Source: CAVYXK01 sp963708245 (GTDB taxonomy: Bacteria; Pseudomonadota; Alphaproteobacteria; Acetobacterales; Acetobacteraceae). From it: DNA of 64,000 nucleotides. The DNA lies in NCBI GenBank assembly GCA_963708245.1, contig OY970201.1, positions 5,332,001 through 5,396,000 of the forward strand, read 5' to 3'. Shown in pieces: positions 32,728 to 41,354 of the stretch (positions are counted from its first letter, which is position 1; the number at the start of each line of letters is the position of its first letter). The position numbers and the translations under genes are program-made. The notes under the pieces are model-generated. The model worked only from the letters and a program-made list of their open reading frames with translations. It was not told where the DNA came from and did no database searches.

Positions 32728-34386
32728 TCACATCGTATGCCACCCATACTGCTGAGGCTTGCGCCCGGCCGCATGGTGCAGCCGCACATTGACCAGCGCC
32801 GGCCCGTCGAACGCCATCGCCGCGTCCAAGGCGCCGCGCAGCTCCTTCGGATCCTCGATGTACCAGCCGCGGCCGCCGAACGCTTCCATCATCTTGTCGT
32901 AGCGTGCACCGATCGTCAGCACGCGCGGAGGCAATTGCCGGCGATCCTCTGGGAATTCGGCAATCCCCCCGCCGATGCCGCCGTTGTTCAGCACCACGAT
33001 CTTCACCGGCAACCGGTAGCGGCACGCGGTCTCCATCTCCATGCCGGAGAAGCCGATCGCCGAATCGCCGGAAACCGAGATGATCGGCCGATCCGGGTGC
33101 ACCACTGCCGCGGCGATAGCAAACCCCATGCCGATCCCCATCGTCCCGTAACTGCCGGCATCCAGCCGCAGCCGCGCCGCCGCATTGGGGAGCTGGGTGC
33201 GACCGATATCCATCGCATTCGCGCCCTCACCGATGATCACCGCGTTGCGGGGGGCCCAGGCGCTGATGTCCTTCAGCGCGCGATAGTAATTGGTGGGAAC
33301 AGACTCATCATCGATCATCGGCTGAATCTGCTTCGCGTTCGCCGCTGCCTTGTCGGCAATCGCCACCCGCCACGGCGTATCCTTCGGGTAGAACCACTGC
33401 CGTCCGGCCAACGCCTTGTTGATCTGTCCCACCACCGCACGACCATCGCCGACGAGACCCACTTCCGCCGGCACGTTCTGACTGATCGCCTCCGCCGCGA
33501 TGTCCAACTGCACGATCCGCACCTTCTTGTTGAACCGCGGCGGCAGCCCGAAGTGCATGATCCAGTTCAGCCGCGCGCCCATCAGGAAGATCACGTCGGC
33601 TTCTTGCAGCGCGTGGCTACGCGCCGCGCCCACCGACAGCGGATGCGTGTCGTCCATCACGCCCTTGCCCATCGGCGAAGCAAGGAACGGAAGCTGCGTG
33701 CGTTCGATGAAGGCGCGCACCTCGTCCTCCGCCCGCGACCAGGCCATGCCCTTGCCGACGATCACCAGCGGCTTCTCGGCCGATTCCAGAACGTTCAGCG
33801 CCCGCTCGACATCCTCGGGCATCGCCAGCGTCCGCGGCGGCTCGGCGACTGTCGCGGCCGGAAGCACCTTCTCCTCTTCCACCTCGCCCAGGATGATGTC
33901 GTCCGGCAGGTCGAGATAGCTCGCGCCGGGCCGGCCATAGATCGACTGCCGCACCGCCATTTCCACGTAGAACGGGATGCGGTGGACGTGCTCGACCGCA
34001 TGCGCGAACTTGCAGAACGGCGAGGCGATCTGCACCTGCCGCTCCTCCTGGAACGCACCCATTCCGTTCTGATAGGTGGGCGACGCGCCGCCCAGCAGGA
34101 TCATCGGCCAGCAATTCTGCTGCGCATTCGCCAGCCCGGCGAGGCCGTGCACCACGCCGGGACCCGACACCACCAGCGCCGCGCCCGGCCGTCCGGTCAG
34201 ATAGCCGGCAGCCTGCGCGGCATAGGACGCGGACTGCTCATTCCGCATCCCGATGTAGGTAATCCCCGCCTTCTGCGCCGCCGCCGCGATCGGCCCCACC
34301 GGAAATCCGACGATCCCGAACATGTACTCGACGCCCTGCTGCTTCAGGCTGCGGGCGACCAGGGTGGCCCCATCGATCTTGGTCAT
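32728..34386 (-). CDS. Thiamine-diphosphate enzyme, 2-hydroxyacyl-CoA lyase (HACL/oxalyl-CoA decarboxylase group)
   Basis: 552 aa. Three-domain ThDP fold: catalytic Glu50 in YIGMRNEQSASYAAQAAGYL, VSGPGVVHGLAGLANAQQNC WP, AARSHALQEADVIFLMGARL NWIMHFGLPPRF, EGANAMDIGRTQLPN, LDAGSYGTMGIGMGFAIAAA, and the ThDP/Mg motif GDSAIGFSGMEMETACRYRL ending in NNGG (about 440-469). The match is closer to animal HACL1 (for example IYGRPGASYLDLP, GARLNWIMHFGLPPR) than to oxalyl-CoA decarboxylase, although the two share most motifs. HACL cleaves 2-hydroxyacyl-CoA to an aldehyde and formyl-CoA. No frc/CoA-transferase gene is adjacent, against a dedicated oxalate operon. GGAGG precedes ATG 34386. Confidence 0.85.
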   Translation of the reverse strand: MTKIDGATLVARSLKQQGVEYMFGIVGFPVGPIAAAAQKAGITYIGMRNEQSASYAAQAAGYLTGRPGAALVVSGPGVVHGLAGLANAQQNCWPMILLGGASPTYQNGMGAFQEERQVQIASPFCKFAHAVEHVHRIPFYVEMAVRQSIYGRPGASYLDLPDDIILGEVEEEKVLPAATVAEPPRTLAMPEDVERALNVLESAEKPLVIVGKGMAWSRAEDEVRAFIERTQLPFLASPMGKGVMDDTHPLSVGAARSHALQEADVIFLMGARLNWIMHFGLPPRFNKKVRIVQLDIAAEAISQNVPAEVGLVGDGRAVVGQINKALAGRQWFYPKDTPWRVAIADKAAANAKQIQPMIDDESVPTNYYRALKDISAWAPRNAVIIGEGANAMDIGRTQLPNAAARLRLDAGSYGTMGIGMGFAIAAAVVHPDRPIISVSGDSAIGFSGMEMETACRYRLPVKIVVLNNGGIGGGIAEFPEDRRQLPPRVLTIGARYDKMMEAFGGRGWYIEDPKELRGALDAAMAFDGPALVNVRLHHAAGRKPQQYGWHTM

Positions 34387-34789
34387 GCGTTCCTCCCAGC
34401 GGGTGATCCGATAGAAAGATTGACCGGTATCCCTCGGACGCGAAAGAGGGGCACGTCCCTCGCATTGCCGTCGGGCGGTCCTGCCGCAACAGCCGTCCCG
34501 TCACCCAGGGGAGGGAAGCACGCGAGGACAGCGGCGACCTGTTGCCCGAACGCGCTCTAGTCAGAGTAGCCTGAGCGCCTTCGCTGGACCCCTCAGGGCC
34601 ATTAACGCTTCATCAACTTTTCTGCATGAGATTTGAACCGCGGCCGAACCCCGCGAGTCCGATGGCCGCAACCAAACGATAGGGCCGGCACTACACCGCG
34701 CCGCACCGCAGGGCCGGCAGCACCTCGACCATCGCCGCGCCGGAAGAGAAATACTTGCCGTATCCATACGATTGGCTCATTCTGAGAGC
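34387..34789. other. Intergenic region between divergent HACL and CHAP genes
   Basis: 403 bp. Nothing gene-like is convincing on either strand. It should carry both divergent promoters. Only low-complexity GC-rich sequence and short chance frames are seen. Confidence 0.5.
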
Positions 34790-35536
34790 ATGATGGTCCG
34801 GCCCGTGCGTATGGTCGCCGTTCTGGCGATGATAGCGCTGGGTTGCTCGCCTCCTGCCCGGGCGTGGGACGGTTTGCTTCAGTGCGTGCCATTCGCGCGT
34901 GCGCTGTCCAGCATTTCCTTGTATGGCGACGCTTGGCGATGGTGGTCGGCGGCGGCTGGGCGCTACGACCGCGGGCATGTTCCACAACCTGGTAGCGTTC
35001 TGAGTTTTCGGCCCAATCTGCGAATGCCACTCGGTCACGTAGCCGTTGTCACCCGTGTGGTCGGCGCGCGGGAGATCGAGATCGACCATGCCAACTGGGC
35101 TTTTCCCGGAGCAATCAGCCGCAACGTTCAGGTGGTGGACGTTTCCGAGCAGAACGACTGGACGGCGGTTCGCGTCGAGCTGGGTCGAAGCAATTACTTC
35201 GGCCAAGTCTATGCCACGAACGGTTTCATCTACGGCCGTCCCATAGACTTGGGACCGCAGATCATTAACGTGGCGGAAGCGCTGCGGACGGGTAGCCCCT
35301 ATGTGATCCAGGTTGCCGATGCCCTTCACGCTGGGAACGACGGAGCGCATATCATCGACGTGGCTGCTTTTCTCCGGTCACACCAAACTGCCGGGCCGGC
35401 GATCGGGCAAAGTCCTGTTCCAAACGTCATGGCCGGCGAAGGCCCGCCATCCGCGTCTTCTCGCGTTAGACCCCTGGTGGCGCAAGCAGTCCTTCGACCT
35501 CTTGGACGGACACCACGAAATCGGCCCCTGCACTGA
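34790..35536 (+). CDS. Secreted CHAP-domain protein (putative peptidoglycan amidase/endopeptidase)
   Basis: 248 aa. Signal peptide in residues 1-25 (VRMVAVLAMIALGCSPPARA). The CHAP fold follows, with the nucleophile Cys32 in LLQCVPFARALSSISLYGDA WRWW, QPGSVLSFRP and the His in LGHVAVVTRVV, then an Asn/His-type acid in IEIDHANW. CHAP enzymes hydrolyse peptide bonds in murein (amidase or endopeptidase). The C-terminal ~100 residues, after GFIYGRPI, are Ala-rich and of unknown function. ATG 34790 or 34793 are equally possible; TTG 34772 is less likely. Confidence 0.82.
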   Translation: MMVRPVRMVAVLAMIALGCSPPARAWDGLLQCVPFARALSSISLYGDAWRWWSAAAGRYDRGHVPQPGSVLSFRPNLRMPLGHVAVVTRVVGAREIEIDHANWAFPGAISRNVQVVDVSEQNDWTAVRVELGRSNYFGQVYATNGFIYGRPIDLGPQIINVAEALRTGSPYVIQVADALHAGNDGAHIIDVAAFLRSHQTAGPAIGQSPVPNVMAGEGPPSASSRVRPLVAQAVLRPLGRTPRNRPLH

Positions 35537-35725
35537 TGTGAGCATCAGGGCACTTGACACCCTCACACCCTCGGGGTCGACAAGTCGAACGAAGGGGTAG
35601 GAGCGACCTATGTACACCGCATTGTTTGATTGTTTGGTGACCGCGGCTTGCCAAGAACACCAGTTCGGAACCTTCTGATGCGGTATCGCAACTGTCTGGG
35701 GCCGGATACCGCGTGCAAACCCCAG

Positions 35726-37150
35726 TTACAGATCCCGACCGGAAAAGCAACGCCATCCCGCTTGTATCAGTCGGGTACACAGGTCTTTCGCTTCCTTCAT
35801 ATCGGCAAATCCAAACGTCCGCAGGCGCCAATATGTTCGGCCGTTTACCCCGGCCGTGGTTATCGTAGGCTCGCGGGCCGTCAGAAGATCCGAAAATCGT
35901 TTACTAAGTCGGTTCCATTCGAACATCGCATCATTTTCTGACAACAAAGATGCGAGCTGCACGTACGGTGCGTTCGGCGGAGCGCTGCTCTGCTCTGCTG
36001 AATTTGCGGGTTCCTGCTTCACCGCCCGACGATCAGGCGGCCCACCGGGCTCTGTTGCAGATAACGTCGATATTGCCCCCGTCACCTCGGATGCTTTTGC
36101 AACCGCGTCTATCTTGACTTTCGAACCACTCGGAGCATTTCCCGCGCCGGTCGCCTCGGGCGCGTCCCGGTGGAGAGCTGTGGCCCCCATCCGGGGGAGA
36201 ATGGGGGGCAGTTCAGACTGAGCGACAGCGATCCGAGGCGCGCTGACAGGTCGTGGCGGGGCGTCGGCCGGTAGGTTGCCGTTTGCCGTGGTCGCGTCCG
36301 CGAACCGCTCAGCAAGCGCGTTCCGGGCCATCTCGAGACCCGACGGTGACAGAGGCGGAGCGGGTCCACGGCTTTGCGCTATGTGGGCTGCGGATACCCC
36401 CGTGGGTCCTGGTTCAGCACTGCCGGCAAGAAGCAACCGTTGCGCCGACTGCGCATCGCCGGCCACGTTCAACGCGGCTGCAATTTCGGCTCGCCACTGC
36501 TGCGACGCAGCCGGATCAGCAGCGATGGCGTGCAGCAATTCCCGAGCGTCTCCGGCGTGGCCCGAGAGGGCGAGGGAACGACCAAGATTGACCTCTGCCT
36601 CGGTAGCCTTCGGCGAAACCGACAGGGCATGCCGGTAGGCCTTCTGGGCTTCCTCATGACGCCCCTGCACGTCCCACATCACGCCGAGGTCATTGAGGGC
36701 AACAACATTGTTGGGATCGTGTTTCAATGCCGCCAGAAAAGCTGCTTCCGCTGCTTGCGGGTCGGATTGTGCCAAAGTCCGCCCAAGGCCCACCTGGGCA
36801 GCCACCGCGGATGGATCGATTGCTACTGCGGCACGGTAAGCGGTCTGTGCCAGCTCCCGTTGCCCCATGGCGTATAAAGCGTCACCCTTGGCAGTTAAGG
36901 TCCGCGCATCGTTCGGTTGCTTCGCATCAGCCAGGTCTGCGACCCGCAGAGCTGAGTCGGGGGCGCCAGCCGACAGGGCAGCCTCTGCTACGTGGAGCGA
37001 CGGTTGCTGGGGGGCACCGATCAGCGATTGAAAATTTGAACAGCCACCCGCGGTCAGCAGGATCGCCACGGTGGCACACACGCCCTCTATGCCAGCCGAC
37101 CGATCCGTGACGCTTGACATCCACGACCGCTGTAGCGCATTCCGCCACAT
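35726..37150 (-). CDS. TPR lipoprotein with C-terminal SPOR domain
   Basis: 474 aa. A lipoprotein signal with lipobox LTAGGC (lipidated Cys37) is followed by about five tetratricopeptide repeats (residues about 60-240: ALYAMGQRELAQTAYRAAVA, AAFLAALKHDPNNVVALNDL GVM, AYRHALSVSPKATEAEVNLG RSL), a long Pro/Ala/Ser-rich linker, and an SPOR-like domain (residues about 390-474: YVQLASLLSENDAMFEWNRL, RTYWRLRTFGF, CTRLIQAGWRCF). SPOR domains bind denuded glycan strands; TPRs bind proteins. The TPR part resembles TadD of Flp-pilus systems, but no other tad gene is present. Divergent from the ClpP-like gene at 37253. Confidence 0.85.
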   Translation of the reverse strand: MWRNALQRSWMSSVTDRSAGIEGVCATVAILLTAGGCSNFQSLIGAPQQPSLHVAEAALSAGAPDSALRVADLADAKQPNDARTLTAKGDALYAMGQRELAQTAYRAAVAIDPSAVAAQVGLGRTLAQSDPQAAEAAFLAALKHDPNNVVALNDLGVMWDVQGRHEEAQKAYRHALSVSPKATEAEVNLGRSLALSGHAGDARELLHAIAADPAASQQWRAEIAAALNVAGDAQSAQRLLLAGSAEPGPTGVSAAHIAQSRGPAPPLSPSGLEMARNALAERFADATTANGNLPADAPPRPVSAPRIAVAQSELPPILPRMGATALHRDAPEATGAGNAPSGSKVKIDAVAKASEVTGAISTLSATEPGGPPDRRAVKQEPANSAEQSSAPPNAPYVQLASLLSENDAMFEWNRLSKRFSDLLTAREPTITTAGVNGRTYWRLRTFGFADMKEAKDLCTRLIQAGWRCFSGRDL

Positions 37151-37252
37151 GAACTGAACTCCTGGTCCTTGCTGACTTGATCGATCTCTGATTACGTTTC
37201 GGTTTAAAAGTCCAGAATAAATCCTCACTCCAGCCGCCCAAAAGTGACATGG

Positions 37253-38344
37253 ATGGGAAGCCCCCCAACGCCCACGCAGTTCAGTCAGCGAAATTCATCC
37301 ATCGTGATCGCCGGATGGATCGTCGCGCTGATTGCTCTGGTGTGCAGCCTGACCGACCTCGGCCAAGGGGCTACGGTCGAATTCGATAGCCCGTATCAAT
37401 TCCACCTGCTGATGGGCGGCCAGGTCCTCGAGATCGCCGGCAGCTTTTCGTGGTCGGTGCCGCAGAACCTTCAAGTGGCGCTGGCTGCGGCGCCTCAGGT
37501 TCGCGTCGTCAGCCTGAACAGCCCCGGTGGCCATGTGGCGCCCGCGATGGAAGTAGCTGAAATCATCCATAGCCGCGGGCTGGCCACCTATGTCAGCCGG
37601 TTCTGCGCCTCGGCCTGTACCCTGGTATTCCTCGGTGGCACGCAGCGCTGGCTCGCACCAGGCGCTCTGTTAGGGTTTCATCAGGCTCATGCACCCGGGT
37701 TTTCCACCGCGGAAGCCGATGCTGTGCTACGTGCGGCGTATCAGAGATTTGCCCTGCCGCCTGCATTCATCACGCATGCGTTGCACACGCCTCCAGCAGA
37801 CCTGTGGTTTCCGAAATTCGCGGAATTGCGTGCAGCGCAAATTATTACCGGCCCACCACCAGTAACACTCGCTTCCCTTGAGGAAAACCTGTCACGGAGC
37901 TTGACCGATTCGATACCTCTAGTACAAGTATCGTCCGATCGTAACGTCGTTCGATTCGCAATGGCCGTATCTGAGATACTGGCAGAATTGCGCAAGTCAG
38001 ACCCGGAAGCGTGCTGGGCCTTTGCAAATCAGGGTGTTACGGATTTAGGAAAGCTGCTCCCATCCGGGACATTTCAGACCTTTTTGGTCGCCGAACAGTC
38101 AATGAGTGAAGATATAAGTGACCCCGCGCCGACCATACTGGACTCGACAGCGAAAAAAGCTGCAACGGTGGATCTGATGCAATCCTTGCACAGAGAGGGA
38201 CAAGATTCAGTGCTGGGCGACCTTCAGCCAACGTCCGATCACGCTGCTTTCTGCCAATCGCTTCACAGCCTTTTCCAAGCGGCTCTCGCGATGCCCGAGC
38301 CACGCCGGATCAGGGCACTGCGCGTCCTGTTCGGACCCCGATGA
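37253..38344 (+). CDS. ClpP/crotonase-fold membrane-anchored protein (COG3904-like)
   Basis: 363 aa. One N-terminal membrane anchor (SIVIAGWIVALIALVCSLTD). The ClpP-like fold shows VVSLNSPGGHVAPAMEVAEI IHSRGLATYVSRFCASACTL VFLGGTQRWLAPGALLGFHQ, with a serine in CASAC in the position of the ClpP/SppA nucleophile and an FHQ His after the next strand. The C-terminal ~150 residues are unrecognised. The catalytic role is inferred, not shown. ATG 37253 is used; GTG 37244 is an alternative. Divergent from the TPR-SPOR lipoprotein, with 102 bp between starts. Confidence 0.78.
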   Translation: MGSPPTPTQFSQRNSSIVIAGWIVALIALVCSLTDLGQGATVEFDSPYQFHLLMGGQVLEIAGSFSWSVPQNLQVALAAAPQVRVVSLNSPGGHVAPAMEVAEIIHSRGLATYVSRFCASACTLVFLGGTQRWLAPGALLGFHQAHAPGFSTAEADAVLRAAYQRFALPPAFITHALHTPPADLWFPKFAELRAAQIITGPPPVTLASLEENLSRSLTDSIPLVQVSSDRNVVRFAMAVSEILAELRKSDPEACWAFANQGVTDLGKLLPSGTFQTFLVAEQSMSEDISDPAPTILDSTAKKAATVDLMQSLHREGQDSVLGDLQPTSDHAAFCQSLHSLFQAALAMPEPRRIRALRVLFGPR

Positions 38345-38966
38345 TGCCGCCCGAGGGTACCGAACTTGTGGCATCTATTTTTCCGGTTTGGTGCCGTCCA
38401 CGGTTCGGCTAAAGCTGAAGTTTCCATTGGTGTGGACAGGAAAGACCGCAGCGGAGGCCACCGAGCGCCCTTTGTCACCGCTTTAGATGACAATGATCTG
38501 CGGTTGCACAGGTGCTTCGGGACGCGGTGGGACGTCGCGTCTCACGTTCAGGCCGCTTCCGAGAGCAGTGGCGGACTATGCTCTCCGCCACCGGATCAAC
38601 CCGCCAAAGCCCGAAGCGGTATCGCCCGAAGGCTGGAGTTGGTCTTGTGGAGGTGTGGCATAATTCTGTCCGCCCCCTCGTTCCATGACAGCAATTTCGG
38701 ACCAGACCGGAAAGATCACGTGATCCGAAAGCCAAATGAGTTAATAACGGGTAAATGCCCAAGAGCCGCCAACCCACTGCACGCGCGACGGCCGTGACGA
38801 GCACGAGCATGCATCTGATGACCACCATGCACGCGGAGATCGCCGGTGATGTTCAAACGAGCCGCTGGCGATGCGTGTCGCTCCTCTGACCCCTGGCGCA
38901 TTGCCTCGCTGGCGGAGCGCTGCCAAAGTCGCCCCCAAACCGATCGCCAGCCCTTGGGGAGGACAC
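38345..38966. other. 622-bp region without a recognised gene
   Basis: Overlapping open frames exist on both strands (the longest, 143 codons at 38366-38797 plus strand, and 117 codons at 38475-38828 minus strand), but neither looks like a known protein, has a clear ribosome-binding site or a coherent composition. It may be decayed coding DNA or a long leader of the acyl-CoA dehydrogenase operon. Confidence 0.4.
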
Positions 38967-40172
38967 ATGGACCTTCGCTTCACCCCGGAAGAAATCGCCT
39001 TCCGCGACGAGGTGTGCGCCTTCATCCGCGACAACCTGCCCCCCGACATTCGCGAGCGCATGCGGCTCGGCTATTCCCCTCGCAAGGAGGACACCGTCCG
39101 CTGGCAGCGCATCCTGAACAAGAAAGGCTGGGCCGCGCATAACTGGCCGAAGGAGTGGGGTGGTCCCGGCTGGACTCCGGTCCAGCGCATGATCTTCCTC
39201 AACGAAAACCAGCAGGCACCGGCGCCGGAAGTCTCGTCCTTCGCCATCACCATGATCGGCCCGGTGCTGATCCAGTTCGGCACAAAGGAGCAGCAACAGC
39301 GCTTCCTCGCCCGCGCCGCCAATCTCGACGACTGGTGGTGCCAGGGCTTCTCCGAACCCGGCGCCGGCTCCGACCTCGCCTCGCTCAAGACTGCAGCCAA
39401 GCGGGTGAACGGGCATTACGTGGTCAACGGCCAGAAGATTTGGACCTCGACCGCGCACCACGCCGATTGGTGCTTCGTGCTGGTGCGCACCAACCCGAAC
39501 GCGGCGAAGCGGCAGGAGGGCATTTCCTTCTTGCTGGTCGATATGAAGACGCCGGGGATCACGGTCCGCCCGATCATCTCGATCGACGGCGGTCACCACC
39601 TGAACGAGGTCTTCTTCGACGACGTGAAGGTCCCCGTGGAGATGCGGGTCCATGAAGAGAACCGTGGCTGGGACGTCGCGAAATACCTGCTCGGCAACGA
39701 GCGAACCGGCATCGCCCGGCTCGGTAAGTCGCAGGAGCGGGTCGCGGCGGCCAAGGAACACGCGCGCGACGTCCGGTTCAACGGCCGCCCCCTCATCGAG
39801 GATGCCGCCTTCCGCCAGCGCGTCGCGCAACTCGAAGTCGATATGAAGGCGCTGGAGATCACCCAGTACCGCGTGGTCTCCGCGTACGCGAAACAACGCG
39901 ACGGACGACCCGATCCTCTCTCGTCCGTACTCAAGGTAAAGGGCACCGAGCTGCTGCAAGCCTCCGCCGAGCTCTGCATGGACGTGGCCGGCCCGCTGGC
40001 GATGCCGGTCTGGGCACAGGAACTGTCGGCACTCGCCAACGAGCCCGACCCGGAAGCCGAGTGGGCAGCAGAGTCCAGCGGCAGCTACCTGTTCCTGCGT
40101 GCCGCCTCGATCTACGGCGGCACCAACGAGATTCAGAAGAACATCCTCACCAAGGCCGTGCTGAGGCTCTGA
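38967..40172 (+). CDS. Acyl-CoA dehydrogenase family protein (subunit 1 of a pair)
   Basis: 401 aa. Acyl-CoA dehydrogenase fold with WCQGFSEPGAGSDLASLKTA (FAD/substrate site), VNGQKIWTSTAHHADWCFVL VRT, GRPLIEDAAFRQRVAQLEVD, and the C-terminal ASIYGGTNEIQKNILTKAVL, which carries the nucleotide-binding and quaternary-contact motif. It oxidises acyl-CoA thioesters, with electrons going to ETF. GGGGAGG precedes the ATG. Its stop overlaps the start of the next dehydrogenase (TGATG), so the two are translationally coupled and probably form a heteromer. Confidence 0.94.
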   Translation: MDLRFTPEEIAFRDEVCAFIRDNLPPDIRERMRLGYSPRKEDTVRWQRILNKKGWAAHNWPKEWGGPGWTPVQRMIFLNENQQAPAPEVSSFAITMIGPVLIQFGTKEQQQRFLARAANLDDWWCQGFSEPGAGSDLASLKTAAKRVNGHYVVNGQKIWTSTAHHADWCFVLVRTNPNAAKRQEGISFLLVDMKTPGITVRPIISIDGGHHLNEVFFDDVKVPVEMRVHEENRGWDVAKYLLGNERTGIARLGKSQERVAAAKEHARDVRFNGRPLIEDAAFRQRVAQLEVDMKALEITQYRVVSAYAKQRDGRPDPLSSVLKVKGTELLQASAELCMDVAGPLAMPVWAQELSALANEPDPEAEWAAESSGSYLFLRAASIYGGTNEIQKNILTKAVLRL

Positions 40173-41308
40173 TGGATTTCGATCTGACCGAGGAGCAGCG
40201 GCTGCTCCAGGACAGCGTCACCCGCCTGATGGCGGATCGCTACACGTTCGAGGCCCGCAAAGGTTTCCTCAAACAACCCCGCGGCTGGAGCGAGGAGCTG
40301 TGGAGCCGCTACGCCGAGCTCGGCCTGCTCGGCCTGCCCTTTGCCGAGGAGCATGGCGGTTTCGGCGGCGGCCCGGTCGAGGTCATGCTGGTAATGCAGG
40401 AATTCGGCCGTGCCCTGGCATTGGAGCCCTTTCTCGCCACTGTCGTGCTGGCCGGCACGGCGGTGCGGCTCGCGGGCTCGACGGCACAGCAATCGTCAAT
40501 CCTGCCCGCCATTGCCGAGGGCAGGATGAAGCTCGCCTTCGCGCATGGCGAACGGCAGGCGCGCTACGACGTCACGGACGTGCTGACCACGGCGCGACGC
40601 AACGGCAGCGGCTGGGTGCTCGATGGCGCCAAGAGCGGCGTGCTGCACGGCGACTCCGCCGACAAGCTGGTGCTCAGCGCCCGCACGGCCGGCGAGCGCG
40701 ACGCGGCGGCCGGCATCACGCTGTTCCTGGTGGATGCTGCCGCCCCAGGCCTGGCGCGGCGCGGTTATGCGGTGCGTGACGAAACCCGCGCGGCGGACAT
40801 CTCGCTGACCGGCGTGCCGGTGGCGGAAGCCGACGTCCTTGGCGAAGTTGGCAACGGCCTGGCCGTGATCGAGCGGGTGATGGAAGCGGGCATCGCCGCG
40901 ATGGGCGCCGAGGCGGTCGGTGCGATGGAAACGATGCACGCCATGACGCTGGAGTATTCCCGCACCCGCGAGCAGTTCGGTCGCCCGATCGGGCAGAACC
41001 AAGTCGTGCAGCACCGTCTCGCCGACATGCTGATGTCGCTCGAGCAGGGGCGCAGCATGTCTATGCTGGCGACGATGAGCGTCGATGAACCGGATGCCGC
41101 CGAACGGGCGCGCAACATCTCGATGGCCAAGGTCGGCTACGGCCAGGCAGCGCGCTTCGTCTCCCAGCAGGCGATCCAGCTCCATGGCGGCATCGGCATG
41201 ACCGAGGAACTGGCGGTCGGGCATTATTTCCGCCGCTGCATGGTGATCGAGCACACGTTCGGCGATACCGCCGCCCATCTCGCCCGCCTTGCGGCCCAGG
41301 TGGAGTAA
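40172..41308 (+). CDS. Acyl-CoA dehydrogenase family protein (subunit 2 of a pair)
   Basis: 378 aa, a diverged acyl-CoA dehydrogenase: LTEEQRLLQDSVTRLMADRY, ELGLLGLPFAEEHGGFGGGP VEV, SRTREQFGRPIGQNQVVQHR LADM (FAD-binding region) and QAIQLHGGIGMTEELAVGHY FRR. Paired, unequal dehydrogenase genes with a 1-nt overlap are typical of the alpha2beta2 enzymes used for bulky acyl-CoAs such as sterol side chains. The substrate here is not inferable from neighbours. Confidence 0.93.
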   Translation: MDFDLTEEQRLLQDSVTRLMADRYTFEARKGFLKQPRGWSEELWSRYAELGLLGLPFAEEHGGFGGGPVEVMLVMQEFGRALALEPFLATVVLAGTAVRLAGSTAQQSSILPAIAEGRMKLAFAHGERQARYDVTDVLTTARRNGSGWVLDGAKSGVLHGDSADKLVLSARTAGERDAAAGITLFLVDAAAPGLARRGYAVRDETRAADISLTGVPVAEADVLGEVGNGLAVIERVMEAGIAAMGAEAVGAMETMHAMTLEYSRTREQFGRPIGQNQVVQHRLADMLMSLEQGRSMSMLATMSVDEPDAAERARNISMAKVGYGQAARFVSQQAIQLHGGIGMTEELAVGHYFRRCMVIEHTFGDTAAHLARLAAQVE

Positions 41309-41354
41309 TCGGCCCGGGAACTGCCAGAATTGGGATCGGGGAGAGGGCATTCGC

